Origin: Arthrobacter agilis | Lineage (GTDB): Bacteria; Actinomycetota; Actinomycetes; Actinomycetales; Micrococcaceae | Direction: 5' to 3' | Length of the DNA stretch: 64,000 nt | Assembly (NCBI RefSeq): GCF_002157505.1 | Contig: NZ_NFSC01000031.1 | Location: forward strand, 744,001-808,000 | Part shown: piece by piece, positions 24,200-34,678 of the stretch | Position numbering within the stretch: position 1 is the first letter of the stretch | Layout of the letters: every line of letters begins with the position of its first letter | Translations under genes and position numbers: made by a program | The notes under the pieces: model-generated | Seen by the model: only the letters and a program-made list of their open reading frames with translations | Database searches by the model: none | Told to the model about the DNA's origin: nothing

Positions 24200-25570
24200 G
24201 TGCCCACAGCGAGCGGAACCGGTGCCACCCTGGTCATCGTCGGCGGCGGCGGCTTCCGGGTGCCCCTCGTGTACCGTGCCCTCACCGACGGACCGTTCGC
24301 CGGGCTCGTGTCCGACGTCGTCCTGCTCGATGCGCTGCCGGAGCGGGCGCGCGCCATCGCCCGGGTGCTCGATGCCATGCCGGTGGCCGGTGGAGGTCCT
24401 GCACCATCGGTCCGGGTGGAGGCCCGCCTCGAGGAAGCCCTGCCCGGCGCGGACATCGTCTTCGCCGCGGTGCGCAGCGGCGGAACGGAGGGACGCATCC
24501 TCGACGAGCGCGTGGCCCTGTCCGCCGGACTGCTCGGGCAGGAGACCGTGGGCGCGGGCGGCATCTCCTATGCCCTGCGCTCCATCCCGGACATGATGCG
24601 TGTCGCCGCCGCCATGCTGGACCTCGCCCCGGACGCGTGGCTCATCAACTTCACGAATCCCGCCGGGATGGTCACCGAGGCGGTCTCCAGCATCCTCGGC
24701 TCCCGGGTGATCGGCATCTGCGACTCGGCATCGGGACTCATCACGCGGGCCGCACGGGCTGCGCAGGTGGACCTGCAGGGCTCGCTCGCGGGCGTCGACT
24801 ACGTAGGGCTGAACCACCTGGGCTGGCTCCGCGGGCTCGACGACGGCGGAGGCGACCGCCTCCCCGGCCTGCTCGCCGATCCGCTGCGCCTGTCCGGTTT
24901 CGAGGAGGGCCGCCTCTTCGGTCCGGACCTCCTCCGGGTCCTCGGCGCCCTGCCCAACGAGTACCTGTTCTACTACTACTTCCATCGCGAGGCCCTGCTG
25001 TCGATCCGCAGTGCGGACAGGACGCGCGGGGAGATCCTCCGGGATCAGCAGCGCGGCCTCTATCCCGGTCTCGCTGCGGCAGACGATCCGTTCGCCGTGT
25101 GGGAGGACGCCCGGCGGGAACGGGAGTCCGGCTATCTCGCCGAGGCCCGTGCGGCGGACGAGCAGCGGGACGAGGCGGACCTCGCGGGCGGCGGCTACGA
25201 GCGTGTGGCCCTCCAGGTCATGCGGGCGCTGCTCACGGGCACGCGATCGGAACTCGTCCTGAACGTCCGCAACGGGTCCACCTTCCCCGAGCTGCCGGAG
25301 CACGCCGTCGTCGAGGTCCCGTCCGTCGTGGACGCCGGCGGCGCACGGCCGCTCCCCGCCGCTCCCCTGACTCCTCACCAGCTCGGTCTCATGTCCGCGG
25401 TGAAGGCCGTCGAGCAGCAGACGATACGGGCGGCGGTGCAGCGGGACCGCGATTCCGCACTATGGGCCCTGGCCGGGCACCCCCTGGTCGATTCGTTCCA
25501 CGCGGCGACGAGGGTCCTCGCGGGCTACGAGGAGGCGTTCCCCGCACTGAAGGCGTCCTGGGCCGGCTGA
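24200..25570 (+). CDS. Family GH4 glycosidase (6-phospho-beta-glucosidase-like)
   Basis: The protein has 456 residues, normal for GH4. These enzymes use NAD+ and a divalent metal and cleave 6-phospho-glycosides by oxidation-elimination. The N-terminal Rossmann segment is TLVIVGGGGFRVPLVYRAL. QETVGAGGISYALRSIP, INFTNPAGMVTEAV, GICDSASGLI (the metal-binding Cys region) and GLNHLGWLRGL (metal-binding His) are present. GTG 24200 is preceded by AGGAC. The natural partner would be a PTS that delivers phosphorylated beta-glucosides, but no such permease is nearby. It is divergent from the PfkB kinase, which could make a phosphorylated substrate. Exact sugar not known. Confidence 0.9.
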   Translation: MPTASGTGATLVIVGGGGFRVPLVYRALTDGPFAGLVSDVVLLDALPERARAIARVLDAMPVAGGGPAPSVRVEARLEEALPGADIVFAAVRSGGTEGRILDERVALSAGLLGQETVGAGGISYALRSIPDMMRVAAAMLDLAPDAWLINFTNPAGMVTEAVSSILGSRVIGICDSASGLITRAARAAQVDLQGSLAGVDYVGLNHLGWLRGLDDGGGDRLPGLLADPLRLSGFEEGRLFGPDLLRVLGALPNEYLFYYYFHREALLSIRSADRTRGEILRDQQRGLYPGLAAADDPFAVWEDARRERESGYLAEARAADEQRDEADLAGGGYERVALQVMRALLTGTRSELVLNVRNGSTFPELPEHAVVEVPSVVDAGGARPLPAAPLTPHQLGLMSAVKAVEQQTIRAAVQRDRDSALWALAGHPLVDSFHAATRVLAGYEEAFPALKASWAG

Positions 25571-25586
25571 CCCTGCCCGGCGCAGT

Positions 25587-26338
25587 TCATGCGTCGCCGT
25601 GCATCTGGCGCCGGACCGCTTCGACACCGAACGGCAGCAGGGCGGTGTCCGTGGTGGCGGCGATCCAGGAGAAGCCCGCCGCGGCAAGCAGCACGGCCCG
25701 TCCGGGTGTTCCGGCGTAGGCGCCGGCCAGGATCCCGGCGTTGCTGCACGCACGGACGATCCTTCCGAGGGGCGTGCCGTCGCCGGTAGCTACCAGGAGG
25801 TCGTCGACATCCATTCCCAGGGCGAGCGACAGGTCGAACGGACCGACGAAGACCATGTCCACGCCGGGCACGGAAGCGATCGCCTCGACGGCGTCGAGCG
25901 CGTCGGCGGTCTCGACCATCACCGCGCACAGTGGGACGTCGTGATGTCCGCCGTCGGAGCCGGGACTGTGCACCGGCCGGCTGCCCTGGAGCGGACCCCA
26001 GCTGCGGGCACCGTGCGGCGGGTAGCGGGCTGCCGCCACGGCCGCTTCGGCGTCGGCCACGCTGCTGACGAGGGGGACGACGACGCCGTCCGCGCCCGCG
26101 TCGAGCGCCTGCCGATCAGCGCGGCGTCGTTGGCGGCCACGCGCACGAGCATCGGGGCCGCGTCCGCGGACCGGTGGCCGAGGGTGTCCCGGAGCGAGCG
26201 GTCGTCGAAGTGGCCGTGCTGGGCGTCGAGGCCCACCCAGCCGAGACCGGACCGCGCCAGTTCGTTGGTCAGGCGGGGCTCGCCGAGCGTGGCCCAGGCG
26301 CCGAGCAGCGGATCAGGGGACGGTGTTCCGGGAGTCAT
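25587..26338 (-). pseudogene. HpcH/HpaI aldolase family gene, disrupted by a frameshift
   Basis: Two frames together make one HpcH/HpaI class II aldolase of about 250 residues. The first part (from ATG 26338) has LLGAWATLGEPRLTNELARS and GLDAQHGHFDD. It is in frame up to DAALIGR, then turns to nonsense (RSTRARTASS). The second frame picks up at once with ALDAGADGVVVPLVSSVADA and goes on to MVFVGPFDLSLALGM and QMHGDA. The change is a loss of one base near 26108. Family members cleave 4-hydroxy-2-oxo acids and use a metal. All else looks well kept, so the defect is either very recent or a sequencing error. The gene converges on GH4 with a 16-bp gap. Confidence 0.85.
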
Positions 26339-26437
26339 GCCCCCATTGTGTCCCCGGACTGCGCCGGACGCAGCCCGGAGGAACTGTAGAGCTTCCTCCG
26401 CCGGCGGTGGGCACTCCACCTTCTGCGCCCCGAGGGC

Positions 26438-26977
26438 TTATCCCGCACTCTGCGCAGGCGGCGTTCCATCCATCTCCAGTGGACGTGCCAAATCGAAGCG
26501 TTCGATCAGCTGCGGCAACGATTCGAAATCCATCTGCAGTCCGTACCTGGCAGACGCTTCAGCCATCCCTTCGAGATCTGGCGGGGCTCCGTCGGGAAAG
26601 AGGGGGCCGATCTCATCGAAGTACTTCTCGAATCCTGCCGGGGAAATGATCTCGAGTACCCGTGCCTGCTCGTTGCCGGCGTTCCAGAAGGTATGCCATT
26701 GATCACGGGGCTTCCGAACCAGCTCCCCAGGGCCGGCATGAAACACCTCGTTCCCGAGCAGGAACCCGACTCGACCCTCGGTGACGATCGTGAACTCGTC
26801 CTCGCGGCTGTGCATGTGGAGGGGCGCGGCCAGTTCACGCGCAGCCAGCAGATGCTCGACAACGGAGAACTTTTCCCCCGTTGCCACGGCACCCAGAAGA
26901 ATCCGGGCGGTCATCGCGTCGCCGAACCGAACGACTGCCCCGACCTCATCGCCGACAGGTCCGAACCCATTGCTCAT
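26438..26977 (-). CDS. Cupin-domain protein
   Basis: The protein of 179 residues has a single cupin barrel: HMHSREDEFTIVTEGRVGF gives motif 1 with the His/Glu metal ligands, and DQWHTFWNAGNEQARVLEI gives motif 2 with a third His. Residues 115-179 form a helical tail. Function cannot be named, since cupins range from isomerases to quercetinase-like dioxygenases. The base composition is visibly less G+C-rich than its neighbours (for example TTCCCCCGTTGCCACGGC and AACGCAATAGTCT near the start), a hint of later acquisition. The gene stands alone with no clear partner. Confidence 0.85.
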   Translation of the reverse strand: MSNGFGPVGDEVGAVVRFGDAMTARILLGAVATGEKFSVVEHLLAARELAAPLHMHSREDEFTIVTEGRVGFLLGNEVFHAGPGELVRKPRDQWHTFWNAGNEQARVLEIISPAGFEKYFDEIGPLFPDGAPPDLEGMAEASARYGLQMDFESLPQLIERFDLARPLEMDGTPPAQSAG

Positions 26978-27106
26978 AACGCAATAGTCTGCGCAGTCAG
27001 CTCCGCGGGCAACCTTTCTATCCGAGGGGTGAACGACGTCGGCTTCCGCTCGCTCATCACCTACCGCTCATCTCCGATGTCGCCCGGCCGCCCTCCGAGA
27101 CACCCG

Positions 27107-27150
27107 AAAAGGCCCCGGATGGCGGACCGACTTCCCGGCCCGCCCTCCGG
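27107..27150 (-). terminator. Terminator of the trehalose/aldo-keto reductase transcript
   Basis: On the minus strand, 27150-27115 forms a 14-bp hairpin (CCGGAGGGCGGGCC against GGTCCGCCATCCGG, with one mismatch and one G-T pair) followed by GGCCTTTTCGG. It lies 9 bp after the stop of the gene at 27160. Confidence 0.7.
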
Positions 27151-27159
27151 GTTCGCGGA

Positions 27160-28206
27160 TCAGGCGTCCAGTGCCCGGGCCCACAGGTTGATGTCGGAGT
27201 CGACGGCGAACTCGTCGATGGCGCGCAGCTCCTCGGACGTGAAGTCGAGGTTCCGCACCGCCGCCAGGCTGTCCTCCAGCTGCCGCACGCTGGACGCGCC
27301 GATGAGGGCCGACGTGATGGGCGTGCCCTTGGCCTGGGGACGCAGGATCCAGGCGATGGCCATCTGGGCAAGGCTCTGCCCGCGCTGTACTGCAATCTCA
27401 TTGAGTGCGCGCACGCGGCGGAGGTTGTCCTCCGACAGGTGGTCCTCCGACAGCGACTTGGAGGCGGCCGCCCGGGAATCCGCCGGCACACCGTCGAGGT
27501 AGCGGCTCGTCAGCAGCCCCTGCGCGAGCGGGGAGAACGCGATGGATCCGGCGCCGACGGTCTCGAGGGCCTCGGGCAGGTTCGGGGTCCCGTTCTCGAC
27601 CCAGCGGTTCAGCATCGAGTAGGAGGGCTGGTGGATGAGCAGCGGGGTGCCCAGGTCCTTCAGGATCGCTGCGGCTTCCAGGGTGCGCTCCGGCGAGTAG
27701 GACGAGATGCCCGCGTACAGGGCGCGACCCGACCGGACAGCCGTGTCCAGGGCACCCATGGTCTCCTCGAGCGGGGTCCCGGGATCCGGGCGGTGGCTGT
27801 AGAAGATGTCGACGTAGTCGAGTCCCATCCGCTCGAGCGACTGGTCCAGGCTCGCCAGCAGGTACTTCCGGGACCCGAAGTCGCCGTACGGGCCGGGCCA
27901 CATGTCGTAGCCGGCCTTGCTGGAGATGACCAGTTCGTCGCGGAACAGCCGGAAGTCGTCCTTCAGGTGACGCCCGAAATTGGTCTCGGCGCTGCCGTAG
28001 GGCGGCCCGTAGTTGTTGGCCAGGTCGAAGTGGGTGACGCCGAGGTCGAACGCCCTGCGCAGGATGGCCCGCTGCGTCTCGAAGGGCTTGTCATCCCCGA
28101 AGTTGTGCCACAGTCCGAGGGACACGGCGGGCAGGTGCAGGCCGCTCTTTCCCACGCGGCGGTAGGGCATGTGCTCATAACGGTCTTCAGCGGGGTGGTA
28201 GGTCAT
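27160..28206 (-). CDS. Aldo/keto reductase, YghZ/glyceraldehyde-3-phosphate reductase-like
   Basis: The protein has 348 residues. It starts MTYHPAEDRYEHMPYRRVGK and continues SGLHLPAVSLGLWHNFGD, the typical entry of the YghZ group (AKR14). The tetrad Asp (FDLANNYG), Tyr, Lys (VISSKAGYDMWPGPYGD) and His (IFYSHRPDPGTP) is in place. Such enzymes reduce small aldehydes, including L-glyceraldehyde 3-phosphate and methylglyoxal, with NADPH. It lies 28 bp after treZ on the same strand and may be the last gene of that message; the hairpin at 27107 ends it. Confidence 0.92.
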   Translation of the reverse strand: MTYHPAEDRYEHMPYRRVGKSGLHLPAVSLGLWHNFGDDKPFETQRAILRRAFDLGVTHFDLANNYGPPYGSAETNFGRHLKDDFRLFRDELVISSKAGYDMWPGPYGDFGSRKYLLASLDQSLERMGLDYVDIFYSHRPDPGTPLEETMGALDTAVRSGRALYAGISSYSPERTLEAAAILKDLGTPLLIHQPSYSMLNRWVENGTPNLPEALETVGAGSIAFSPLAQGLLTSRYLDGVPADSRAAASKSLSEDHLSEDNLRRVRALNEIAVQRGQSLAQMAIAWILRPQAKGTPITSALIGASSVRQLEDSLAAVRNLDFTSEELRAIDEFAVDSDINLWARALDA

Positions 28207-28234
28207 CCCTTCATCCTAGGCGAGCGTCCCCGGG

Positions 28235-29989
28235 CTACCCTGCGGAGAGGTCGAGGACGAGCGACGCGTGGGGCGGCACCTGCACGCCGTCGTCGAGCAG
28301 CCCGACGCCGTCGACCGTGGACAGCAGGACCTCCGCGTCCGTCCCGCGCACGGGCACCGTGACCATCGCGTCGCCGAGGTTCAGGACGACGGCGGTGCTG
28401 CCGCGGTGCAGGACGATCCAGCGGTCCTCCTCGTCGAAGTCCACCGAGATGCTGCCGAAGTCGGCGTCGCGCAGTTCGGGGCGGGAGCGGCGCAGGCGGA
28501 TCAGCTCACGGTAGGTGGCGAGCAGTTCGGCGTGGTGCCCCTGCTCCGCCTCCGCCCAGTCGAGCTTCGCCGAGGCGAAGGTCTCAGGATCCTGGGGGTT
28601 GGGGACGTCCTCGGGCTTCCAGCCCATGCGCTCGAATTCCTTCAGGCGCCCCTCGGCGGTGGCTTTTCCGAGTTCCGGCTCCGGGTGGGAGGTGAAGAAC
28701 GGCCACGGCGTGGATGCCCCGTATTCCTCACCCATGAACAGCATCGGGGTGAAGGGTCCGAGGATGTTCAGGACGGCGGCCTGCGCGAGCTGCGCCGGGT
28801 TCAGCGTGGCACTGATGCGGTCGCCGGCGGCCCGGTTCCCGATCTGGTCGTGGTTCTGGGCGGCGACGACGAGCTGGAGGGGCGAGACGCGGGACGGGTC
28901 GATCTCGCGGCCGTGGTGGCGCTCCCGGAACGACGAATAGGTCCCGTTGTGGAAGAAGCCCTTCTCCAGGACCTTCGCCAGGGCGCCGACCGAGTCGAAG
29001 TCGAGGTAGTACCCCTCGGTCTCCCCCGTAAGGTTGACGTGCACCGCGTGGTGGAAGTCGTCGCTCCACTGGCCCGCGAGGCCGTACCCTCCCACGTCGC
29101 GGCCCTGGATGAGGCGCGGGTTGTTGAGGTCCGATTCGGCGATCAGGAACAGCGGCTTGCCGAGTTCGGCGGCGCATCCATCGGTGCGCTCGGCGAATTC
29201 CTCGAGGATGTGGACGGCACGCTCGTCGTGCAGGGCGTGGACGGCGTCGAGGCGCAGGCCGTCCACGTGGTAGTCCGTGAACCACATGAGCAGGTTCTCG
29301 AGGACGTAGTCGCGCACCTCGTCCGACTGCGGTCCGTCGAGGTTCAGGGAGTCCCCCCACGTGTTCGACAGACCCTCCGTCAGGTACGGGCCGAAGACGC
29401 CGAGGTAGTTCCCGCTCGGGCCAAGGTGGTTGTAGACGACGTCCTGGATGACGCCGAGGCCCTTCTGGTGGGCGGCGTCCACGAAGCGCTGGTAGGCGGC
29501 CGGCCCGCCGTAGGTCTCCTGGACGGCGTACCAGAGGACGCCGTCGTAGCCCCAGTTGTGGGTGCCGTTGAAGGCGTTGACGGGCAGCAGCTCGACGTAC
29601 TGCACACCGAGGTCGACGAGGTGATCGAGCCTGCCGATGGCGGCGTCGAGCGTCCCCTCCGGTGTGAAGGTGCCGAGGTGCATCTCGTAGATGACGCCGC
29701 CGTTGAGGCCGGGTGACTGCCAGGACTCGTCATGCCAGTCGTGGGCGGACGGGTCGAAGGTGCGCGAGAGCTCATGGACGCCGTGGGGCTGGCGGCGCGA
29801 GCGCGGGTCGGGCACGGGTGTGTCGGAGCCGTTGACGAGGTAGCCGTAGGAGACGTCGTCGGTGGCCGTCGGAGCCTCCGCCGGGTGCCACCAGCCTCCC
29901 TCGCCCTGGGTCATCGGGTACTCGGTGCCGTCGGCCACGAGGGTGAGGGACTCGGCGCGGGGCGCCCAGACGTCGAACGGTGAACTCAT
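28235..29989 (-). CDS. treZ: Malto-oligosyltrehalose trehalohydrolase
   Basis: TreZ, 584 residues, releases trehalose from maltooligosyl-trehalose. An N-terminal CBM48-like domain ([20 protein letters not shown]) precedes a GH13 barrel with [32 protein letters not shown], the nucleophile in [13 protein letters not shown] and the acid/base in [30 protein letters not shown] is a hallmark of TreZ. ATG 29989 overlaps the treY stop (ATGA). The longer frame back to 30505 is antisense-like noise inside treY. It acts with treY and glgX in the glycogen-to-trehalose route. Confidence 0.96.
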   Translation of the reverse strand: MSSPFDVWAPRAESLTLVADGTEYPMTQGEGGWWHPAEAPTATDDVSYGYLVNGSDTPVPDPRSRRQPHGVHELSRTFDPSAHDWHDESWQSPGLNGGVIYEMHLGTFTPEGTLDAAIGRLDHLVDLGVQYVELLPVNAFNGTHNWGYDGVLWYAVQETYGGPAAYQRFVDAAHQKGLGVIQDVVYNHLGPSGNYLGVFGPYLTEGLSNTWGDSLNLDGPQSDEVRDYVLENLLMWFTDYHVDGLRLDAVHALHDERAVHILEEFAERTDGCAAELGKPLFLIAESDLNNPRLIQGRDVGGYGLAGQWSDDFHHAVHVNLTGETEGYYLDFDSVGALAKVLEKGFFHNGTYSSFRERHHGREIDPSRVSPLQLVVAAQNHDQIGNRAAGDRISATLNPAQLAQAAVLNILGPFTPMLFMGEEYGASTPWPFFTSHPEPELGKATAEGRLKEFERMGWKPEDVPNPQDPETFASAKLDWAEAEQGHHAELLATYRELIRLRRSRPELRDADFGSISVDFDEEDRWIVLHRGSTAVVLNLGDAMVTVPVRGTDAEVLLSTVDGVGLLDDGVQVPPHASLVLDLSAG

Positions 29990-32307
29990 GATGCGTCCTC
30001 CTGGACCAGTAGGGCTACGGGGAAGGTGGCGAAGATGTCGGCGGCGCGCACGGTGCCGCCACGGACGGCGGCACCGGTGAGGGCGCAGGTGTAGCTGCCG
30101 GGGGGGAGCTCCAGCGTCGTCCCGCCCCATCCGCCGCGCTGCGCGAGCCCATAGGGCAGGCGGGTGATCAGGGTGACCACTCCCCCCCGGTCGAAGCCGA
30201 AGACGTGGTCCGCGGCCTCCCCGGACGCCGGGACGGCGGTGTAGCCGGTGAACAGTTCGGGGCGGTCCCGGCGCAGCTTCAATGCGCGGGTCACCACGAG
30301 CAGCTTCGCGGAAGCGTCGGCCCCCAGCTGGGGCAGTGCCCCGAAGTTGAGGTCGGTGAGCACCTGCCGGCGTGCGTCGTAGTCCACCTCGCGGCGGTTG
30401 TCCGGATCCACGAGGGAGGTGTCCCAGAACTCCGTGCCCTGGTACACGTCCGGCACTCCCGGCATGGTCAGCTGGAGCAGTTTCAGGCCGATGGAGTTCG
30501 ACCATCCCGCCTGCTGGATCCGCGCAACGAGGCCTTCGATGACAGCGCTGACCGAGGCGTCGTCAAACGCGGCGTCGACGGCGGCGTGCATGCCGCGCTC
30601 GAACTCCTCGTCCGGCGCGGTCCAGTGCGTGCTGAGGTCGGCCTCACGCGAGGCCTTCTCCGCGTAGGCGTGGGCCCGTTCCCTGCTGAGCGGCCACGCC
30701 CCGATCAGGGACTGCCAGAGCAGGGGCGCGAAGGTCGGATCCCCGATGGGTGCGAGGTCCTCGAGCCCCGAGAGCACATCGGTCCAGATTTCGGGCAGTT
30801 CGGAGAGCACGGAGATGCGCGCGCGGGTGTCCTCGCTGCGCTTGGTGTCGTGCGTGCTGAGCGTGGTCATGGCCAGCGGGCTGTCCGTCTCCCGCTCCAG
30901 CAGCCGCCGGTGGAGTTCCAGCGGATCCAGCGAGAAGATCGCAGGATCGGCGCCGACCTCGTTGAGCGAGACGAGCCGGGAGTAGCGGTAGAACGCGGTG
31001 TCTTCGACGCCCTTGGCCATGACCATGCCCGAGGTCTGCTGGAACCGCCGTGCGAGTTCGGTCAGCCCGTTAGCACCGCCGGTCCCGTCCAGGAAGGGGT
31101 TCAGGAGCGGATGCAGCGCGGTGATGGTGTCCGCCAGGTCGGGACGGCGTACCTGGGCATCCCGCACCGCCTCGGCGAGGTAGTCGGCGCCGCCCGGGAG
31201 GTAGCTGCGGTAGACGGGGAAGCAGGTCAGCAGCTCGGCGATCGCATCGGCCGCCGCGTCGGCGTCCAGGTTCGCTCCGGCCGGGACGAGCCGTGCGAGG
31301 CGCAGCACCTCGGAGCGGAGGATGCCGTCGGCGATGCCGCGCTTGGTCCCGTGGATCATCTCGTGGAACGGGTCCACGGGCACCGACTGCGTGAGGACGT
31401 GCTCCCCGGCAGGGTCGGTGAAGAGCCGGTCGATGTCGGCGAGCGCGTCGTAGCCGGTGGTGCCCTCGGTGGCCCAGTCCTCCGGGAGCTTCTCCCCCGG
31501 CTCGAGAATCTTCTCCACCAGGACGTAGGCACCGCCGGTCAGGGTGAAGAGGTCGTCGAGGTAGCCCTTGGGATCCGCGAGTCCGTCCGGGTGGTCGATC
31601 CGCAGGCCGTCCACGAGTCCCTCGTCGAACCACCGCTTCACCTCGCTGTGGCTCTCCTGGAACACCCACGGCACCTCGACGCGCAGGCCGGCCAGGGTGT
31701 TGACCCCGAAGAAGCGCCGGTAGTTCAGCTCGGAGTCGGCCCGGCGCCAGTTCACGAGTTCGTAGTGCTGGCGCGCGTGGACCTCGGCGCCCGTGTCACC
31801 GGGGTGGGCTGTGCCCTCGGCGATCGGGTAGCGGTTGTCGTAGTAGTGCAGTTCGCCGTCGACGACGGTGAGCTGGTCGAGCTCATCGTCGCCGTCGCCC
31901 AGGACCGGAACGCGGATGCGCCCGTTCCCGGCGTCCCAGTCGACGTCGAAGGCCTCCGCCATGCGTGATCCGCGGCCCTCCTTCAGGAGTTCCCACCACC
32001 ACGCGTTGTCGGCCGGCGTCTCGATGCCCATGTGGTTGGGGACGATGTCCACGAGCACCCCCATGCCCGCGGCCCGGGCGGCCTTGCTGAGTGCAGCAAG
32101 ACCGCCGGGACCACCGCGGTCGGGGTCGACCGTGGTGGGGTCGGTCACGTCGTAGCCGTGGCCGGACCCCTTCTCCGCGGTCAGGATCGGCGACAGGTAC
32201 ACCCAGTCCACTCCGAGGTCGTGCAGGTACGGCACCAGGGCCGCGGCCCGATGCAGGTCGAATTCGCTCCGGATCTGCAGCCGGTACGTCGATTTCGGTG
32301 TCAACAC
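29986..32307 (-). CDS. treY: Malto-oligosyltrehalose synthase
   Basis: TreY, 773 residues, turns the reducing-end bond of malto-oligosaccharides into the alpha,alpha-1,1 trehalose bond. It starts [20 protein letters not shown] and shows [53 protein letters not shown] (nucleophile Asp), [15 protein letters not shown] (acid/base Glu) and [12 protein letters not shown] follow, all typical of the family. GTG 32307 has GGAGG nine bases upstream. It lies between glgX (49 bp away) and treZ (overlap). Confidence 0.97.
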   Translation of the reverse strand: MLTPKSTYRLQIRSEFDLHRAAALVPYLHDLGVDWVYLSPILTAEKGSGHGYDVTDPTTVDPDRGGPGGLAALSKAARAAGMGVLVDIVPNHMGIETPADNAWWWELLKEGRGSRMAEAFDVDWDAGNGRIRVPVLGDGDDELDQLTVVDGELHYYDNRYPIAEGTAHPGDTGAEVHARQHYELVNWRRADSELNYRRFFGVNTLAGLRVEVPWVFQESHSEVKRWFDEGLVDGLRIDHPDGLADPKGYLDDLFTLTGGAYVLVEKILEPGEKLPEDWATEGTTGYDALADIDRLFTDPAGEHVLTQSVPVDPFHEMIHGTKRGIADGILRSEVLRLARLVPAGANLDADAAADAIAELLTCFPVYRSYLPGGADYLAEAVRDAQVRRPDLADTITALHPLLNPFLDGTGGANGLTELARRFQQTSGMVMAKGVEDTAFYRYSRLVSLNEVGADPAIFSLDPLELHRRLLERETDSPLAMTTLSTHDTKRSEDTRARISVLSELPEIWTDVLSGLEDLAPIGDPTFAPLLWQSLIGAWPLSRERAHAYAEKASREADLSTHWTAPDEEFERGMHAAVDAAFDDASVSAVIEGLVARIQQAGWSNSIGLKLLQLTMPGVPDVYQGTEFWDTSLVDPDNRREVDYDARRQVLTDLNFGALPQLGADASAKLLVVTRALKLRRDRPELFTGYTAVPASGEAADHVFGFDRGGVVTLITRLPYGLAQRGGWGGTTLELPPGSYTCALTGAAVRGGTVRAADIFATFPVALLVQEDAS

Positions 32308-32356
32308 GTGGGGAGTCCTCCTGGGACGGTGGATGGGATGTACCTGTCGGGTGGTG

Positions 32357-34543
32357 CTAGGGGGTGCCGGTCTTGGAGGTGACCTCGTTGGCGAGGATCG
32401 CCAGGGATGCCGCGACCGAGTGGTCGAGGTCCTCGACCTCCGTGTGCGCCCGCAGGACCACCATGGACTTCGCCTCGATCGAGATCGTGGCGCCGGCAGG
32501 AATCGCCTCGCTGTCGGCGTACTTGCCGGCCGTGTCGATCACTTCGTCCCACGAGGTCCCGTACTCGTCCGAGGGGATCGTGAAGTCCACGGCCTCGTCG
32601 TGGGCGTTGAAGTACAGGAGGAAGTTGGCGTCGACGATGCGCTGGCCGCGCGCATCGCGGCCCTGGATGCCCTGGCCGTTGAGGAACACCCCGATCGAGC
32701 GGCCGAAGCCACTGTTCCAGTCCTCGGGCGCCATGAGCTCACCGGACGTGTCCAGCCACACGATGTCCGGCAGCGCCTCGCCCTCGCCGCGGCGCACGGG
32801 ACGCCCGTCGAAGAAACGGCGACGGCGGAACGTCGGGTGCTCGGACCGCAGGTGGTTCACGGCGGCGGTGAATTCGAGCAGGGGCTGGTCCATCTTGTCC
32901 CAGTGCACCCAGCTGAGTTCGGAGTCCTGGCAGTAGGTGTTGTTGTTGCCCTGCTGCGTCCTGCCCAGCTCGTCTCCGTGGAGCAGCATGGGGACACCCT
33001 GCGAGAGCAGGAGCGTCGCGATGAAGTTGCGCTGCTGGCGCACGCGGATCGCGAGCACCTCGGGGTCGTCGGTGGGTCCCTCGACGCCGCCGTTCCAGGA
33101 GCGGTTGTGCGATTCGCCGTCGTTGTTGCCCTCGCCGTTGGCCTCGTTGTGCTTCTCGTTGTAGGACACGAGGTCCCGGAGGGTGAAGCCGTCGTGGGCG
33201 GTGACGAAGTTGATGGACGCGACGGGACGACGCATGGAGTGCTCGTACAGGTCTGCGGAGCCGGTGAGGCGTGAGGCGAACTCGCCGATGCTGGAGGGCT
33301 CGCCACGCCAGAAGTCACGGACGGTGTCGCGGTACTTGCCGTTCCACTCGGTCCACTGCGGCGGGAAGTTGCCCACCTGGTAGCCGCCGGGTCCGACGTC
33401 CCACGGCTCGGCGATGAGTTTCACCTGGGAGACGACCGGGTCCTGCTGCACGAGTTCGAAGAAGGCCGAGAGGCGGTCCACCTCGTAGAACTCGCGGGCG
33501 AGCGCGGAGGCGAGGTCGAAGCGGAAGCCGTCGACGTGCATCTCGGTGACCCAGTAGCGCAGCGAGTCCATGAGCAGCTGCAGGGAGTGCGGGTTACCGA
33601 CGTTGAGCGAGTTGCCGGTACCGGTCGTATCCATGTAGTACTGCTTGTCGTCCTCCACCAGGCGGTAGTAGGACGCGTTGTCGATACCGCGCATCGAGAT
33701 GGTGGGGCCCATGTGGTTGCCCTCGGCCGTGTGGTTGTACACGACGTCGAGGATGACCTCGATGCCCGCGAGGTGGAGTTCGCGCACCATGGCCTTGAAT
33801 TCCTGGACCTGCTCGCCCTGGTCGCCGGTGGAGGTGTACTTGTTGTGCGGCGCGAAGAAGCCGATGGTGTTGTAGCCCCAGTAGTTGGAGAGGCCCTTCT
33901 CCTGCAGCGTGCTGTCGTTGACGAACTGGTGCACGGGCATCAGCTCGATCGCCGTGACGCCGAGCTTCTGCAGGTGCGCGATGACCGACGGGTGCGCGAT
34001 TCCGGCGTAGGTGCCGCGCTGCTCCTCGGGAATGTCCGGGTGCAGCTGCGTGAGGCCCTTGACGTGCGCCTCGTAGATGACGGACTGGTGGTAGGGCGTC
34101 CGCGGCATGCGGTCGCCGTCCCAGTTGAAGAACGGGTTGACGACGACGCCGAGCATCATGTGCGGCGCGGAGTCCTCGTTGTTGACGGAGTGCTCGTCGC
34201 CGAAGTTGTAGCCGAACAGCGCCTGGTCCCAGTCGAGGTCACCGGAAATGGCTTTCGCGTACGGGTCGAGGAGGAGCTTGTTCGGGTTGCAGCGGTGTCC
34301 CTCGGCCGGGTTGTTGGGTCCGTGCACCCGGTAGCCGTACTTCTGTCCGGGGGTCACCTGTGGCAGGTAGCCGTGCCAGACGTAGCCGTCGACCTCCTTG
34401 AGTTCGACGCAGGTCTCGGTGCCGTCATCGTCGAAGAGGCAGAGGACGACGAGATCCGCGACCTCGCTGTAGAGCGCGAAGTTCGTCCCCGTGCCGTCGT
34501 AGGTCGCTCCCAGGGGATACGCATCGCCGGGCCATAATTCCAT
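32357..34543 (-). CDS. glgX: Glycogen debranching enzyme
   Basis: GlgX/TreX, 728 residues, cleaves alpha-1,6 branches of glycogen and so feeds treY. A CBM48 domain ([20 protein letters not shown]) precedes a GH13 barrel with [35 protein letters not shown], the nucleophile in [14 protein letters not shown], the acid/base in [14 protein letters not shown] and [18 protein letters not shown] chose ATG 34543, which has AAGGAGA just ahead, over the frame start at 34675. The three genes glgX-treY-treZ form one transcription unit with the aldo/keto reductase probably last. The 135 bp before glgX should hold its promoter; I see no specific operator. Confidence 0.96.
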   Translation of the reverse strand: MELWPGDAYPLGATYDGTGTNFALYSEVADLVVLCLFDDDGTETCVELKEVDGYVWHGYLPQVTPGQKYGYRVHGPNNPAEGHRCNPNKLLLDPYAKAISGDLDWDQALFGYNFGDEHSVNNEDSAPHMMLGVVVNPFFNWDGDRMPRTPYHQSVIYEAHVKGLTQLHPDIPEEQRGTYAGIAHPSVIAHLQKLGVTAIELMPVHQFVNDSTLQEKGLSNYWGYNTIGFFAPHNKYTSTGDQGEQVQEFKAMVRELHLAGIEVILDVVYNHTAEGNHMGPTISMRGIDNASYYRLVEDDKQYYMDTTGTGNSLNVGNPHSLQLLMDSLRYWVTEMHVDGFRFDLASALAREFYEVDRLSAFFELVQQDPVVSQVKLIAEPWDVGPGGYQVGNFPPQWTEWNGKYRDTVRDFWRGEPSSIGEFASRLTGSADLYEHSMRRPVASINFVTAHDGFTLRDLVSYNEKHNEANGEGNNDGESHNRSWNGGVEGPTDDPEVLAIRVRQQRNFIATLLLSQGVPMLLHGDELGRTQQGNNNTYCQDSELSWVHWDKMDQPLLEFTAAVNHLRSEHPTFRRRRFFDGRPVRRGEGEALPDIVWLDTSGELMAPEDWNSGFGRSIGVFLNGQGIQGRDARGQRIVDANFLLYFNAHDEAVDFTIPSDEYGTSWDEVIDTAGKYADSEAIPAGATISIEAKSMVVLRAHTEVEDLDHSVAASLAILANEVTSKTGTP

Positions 34544-34678
34544 CAGTTCTCCTTGGTGTCTTCTGCCGCGGACGCCTCGCAGGGCCGTCGCGGTGATACT
34601 CGCAGGCTCCGGGGCTGGTGCCCGGCCCCCTGCTCCATACATAGCGCATTCATCTGTCGGTGCGGTTAACTGCATCCC

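Noticed and set aside
30000-30505. Upstream extension of treZ
   Set aside because: It lies inside treY in another frame; the ATGA junction at 29989 sets the start.
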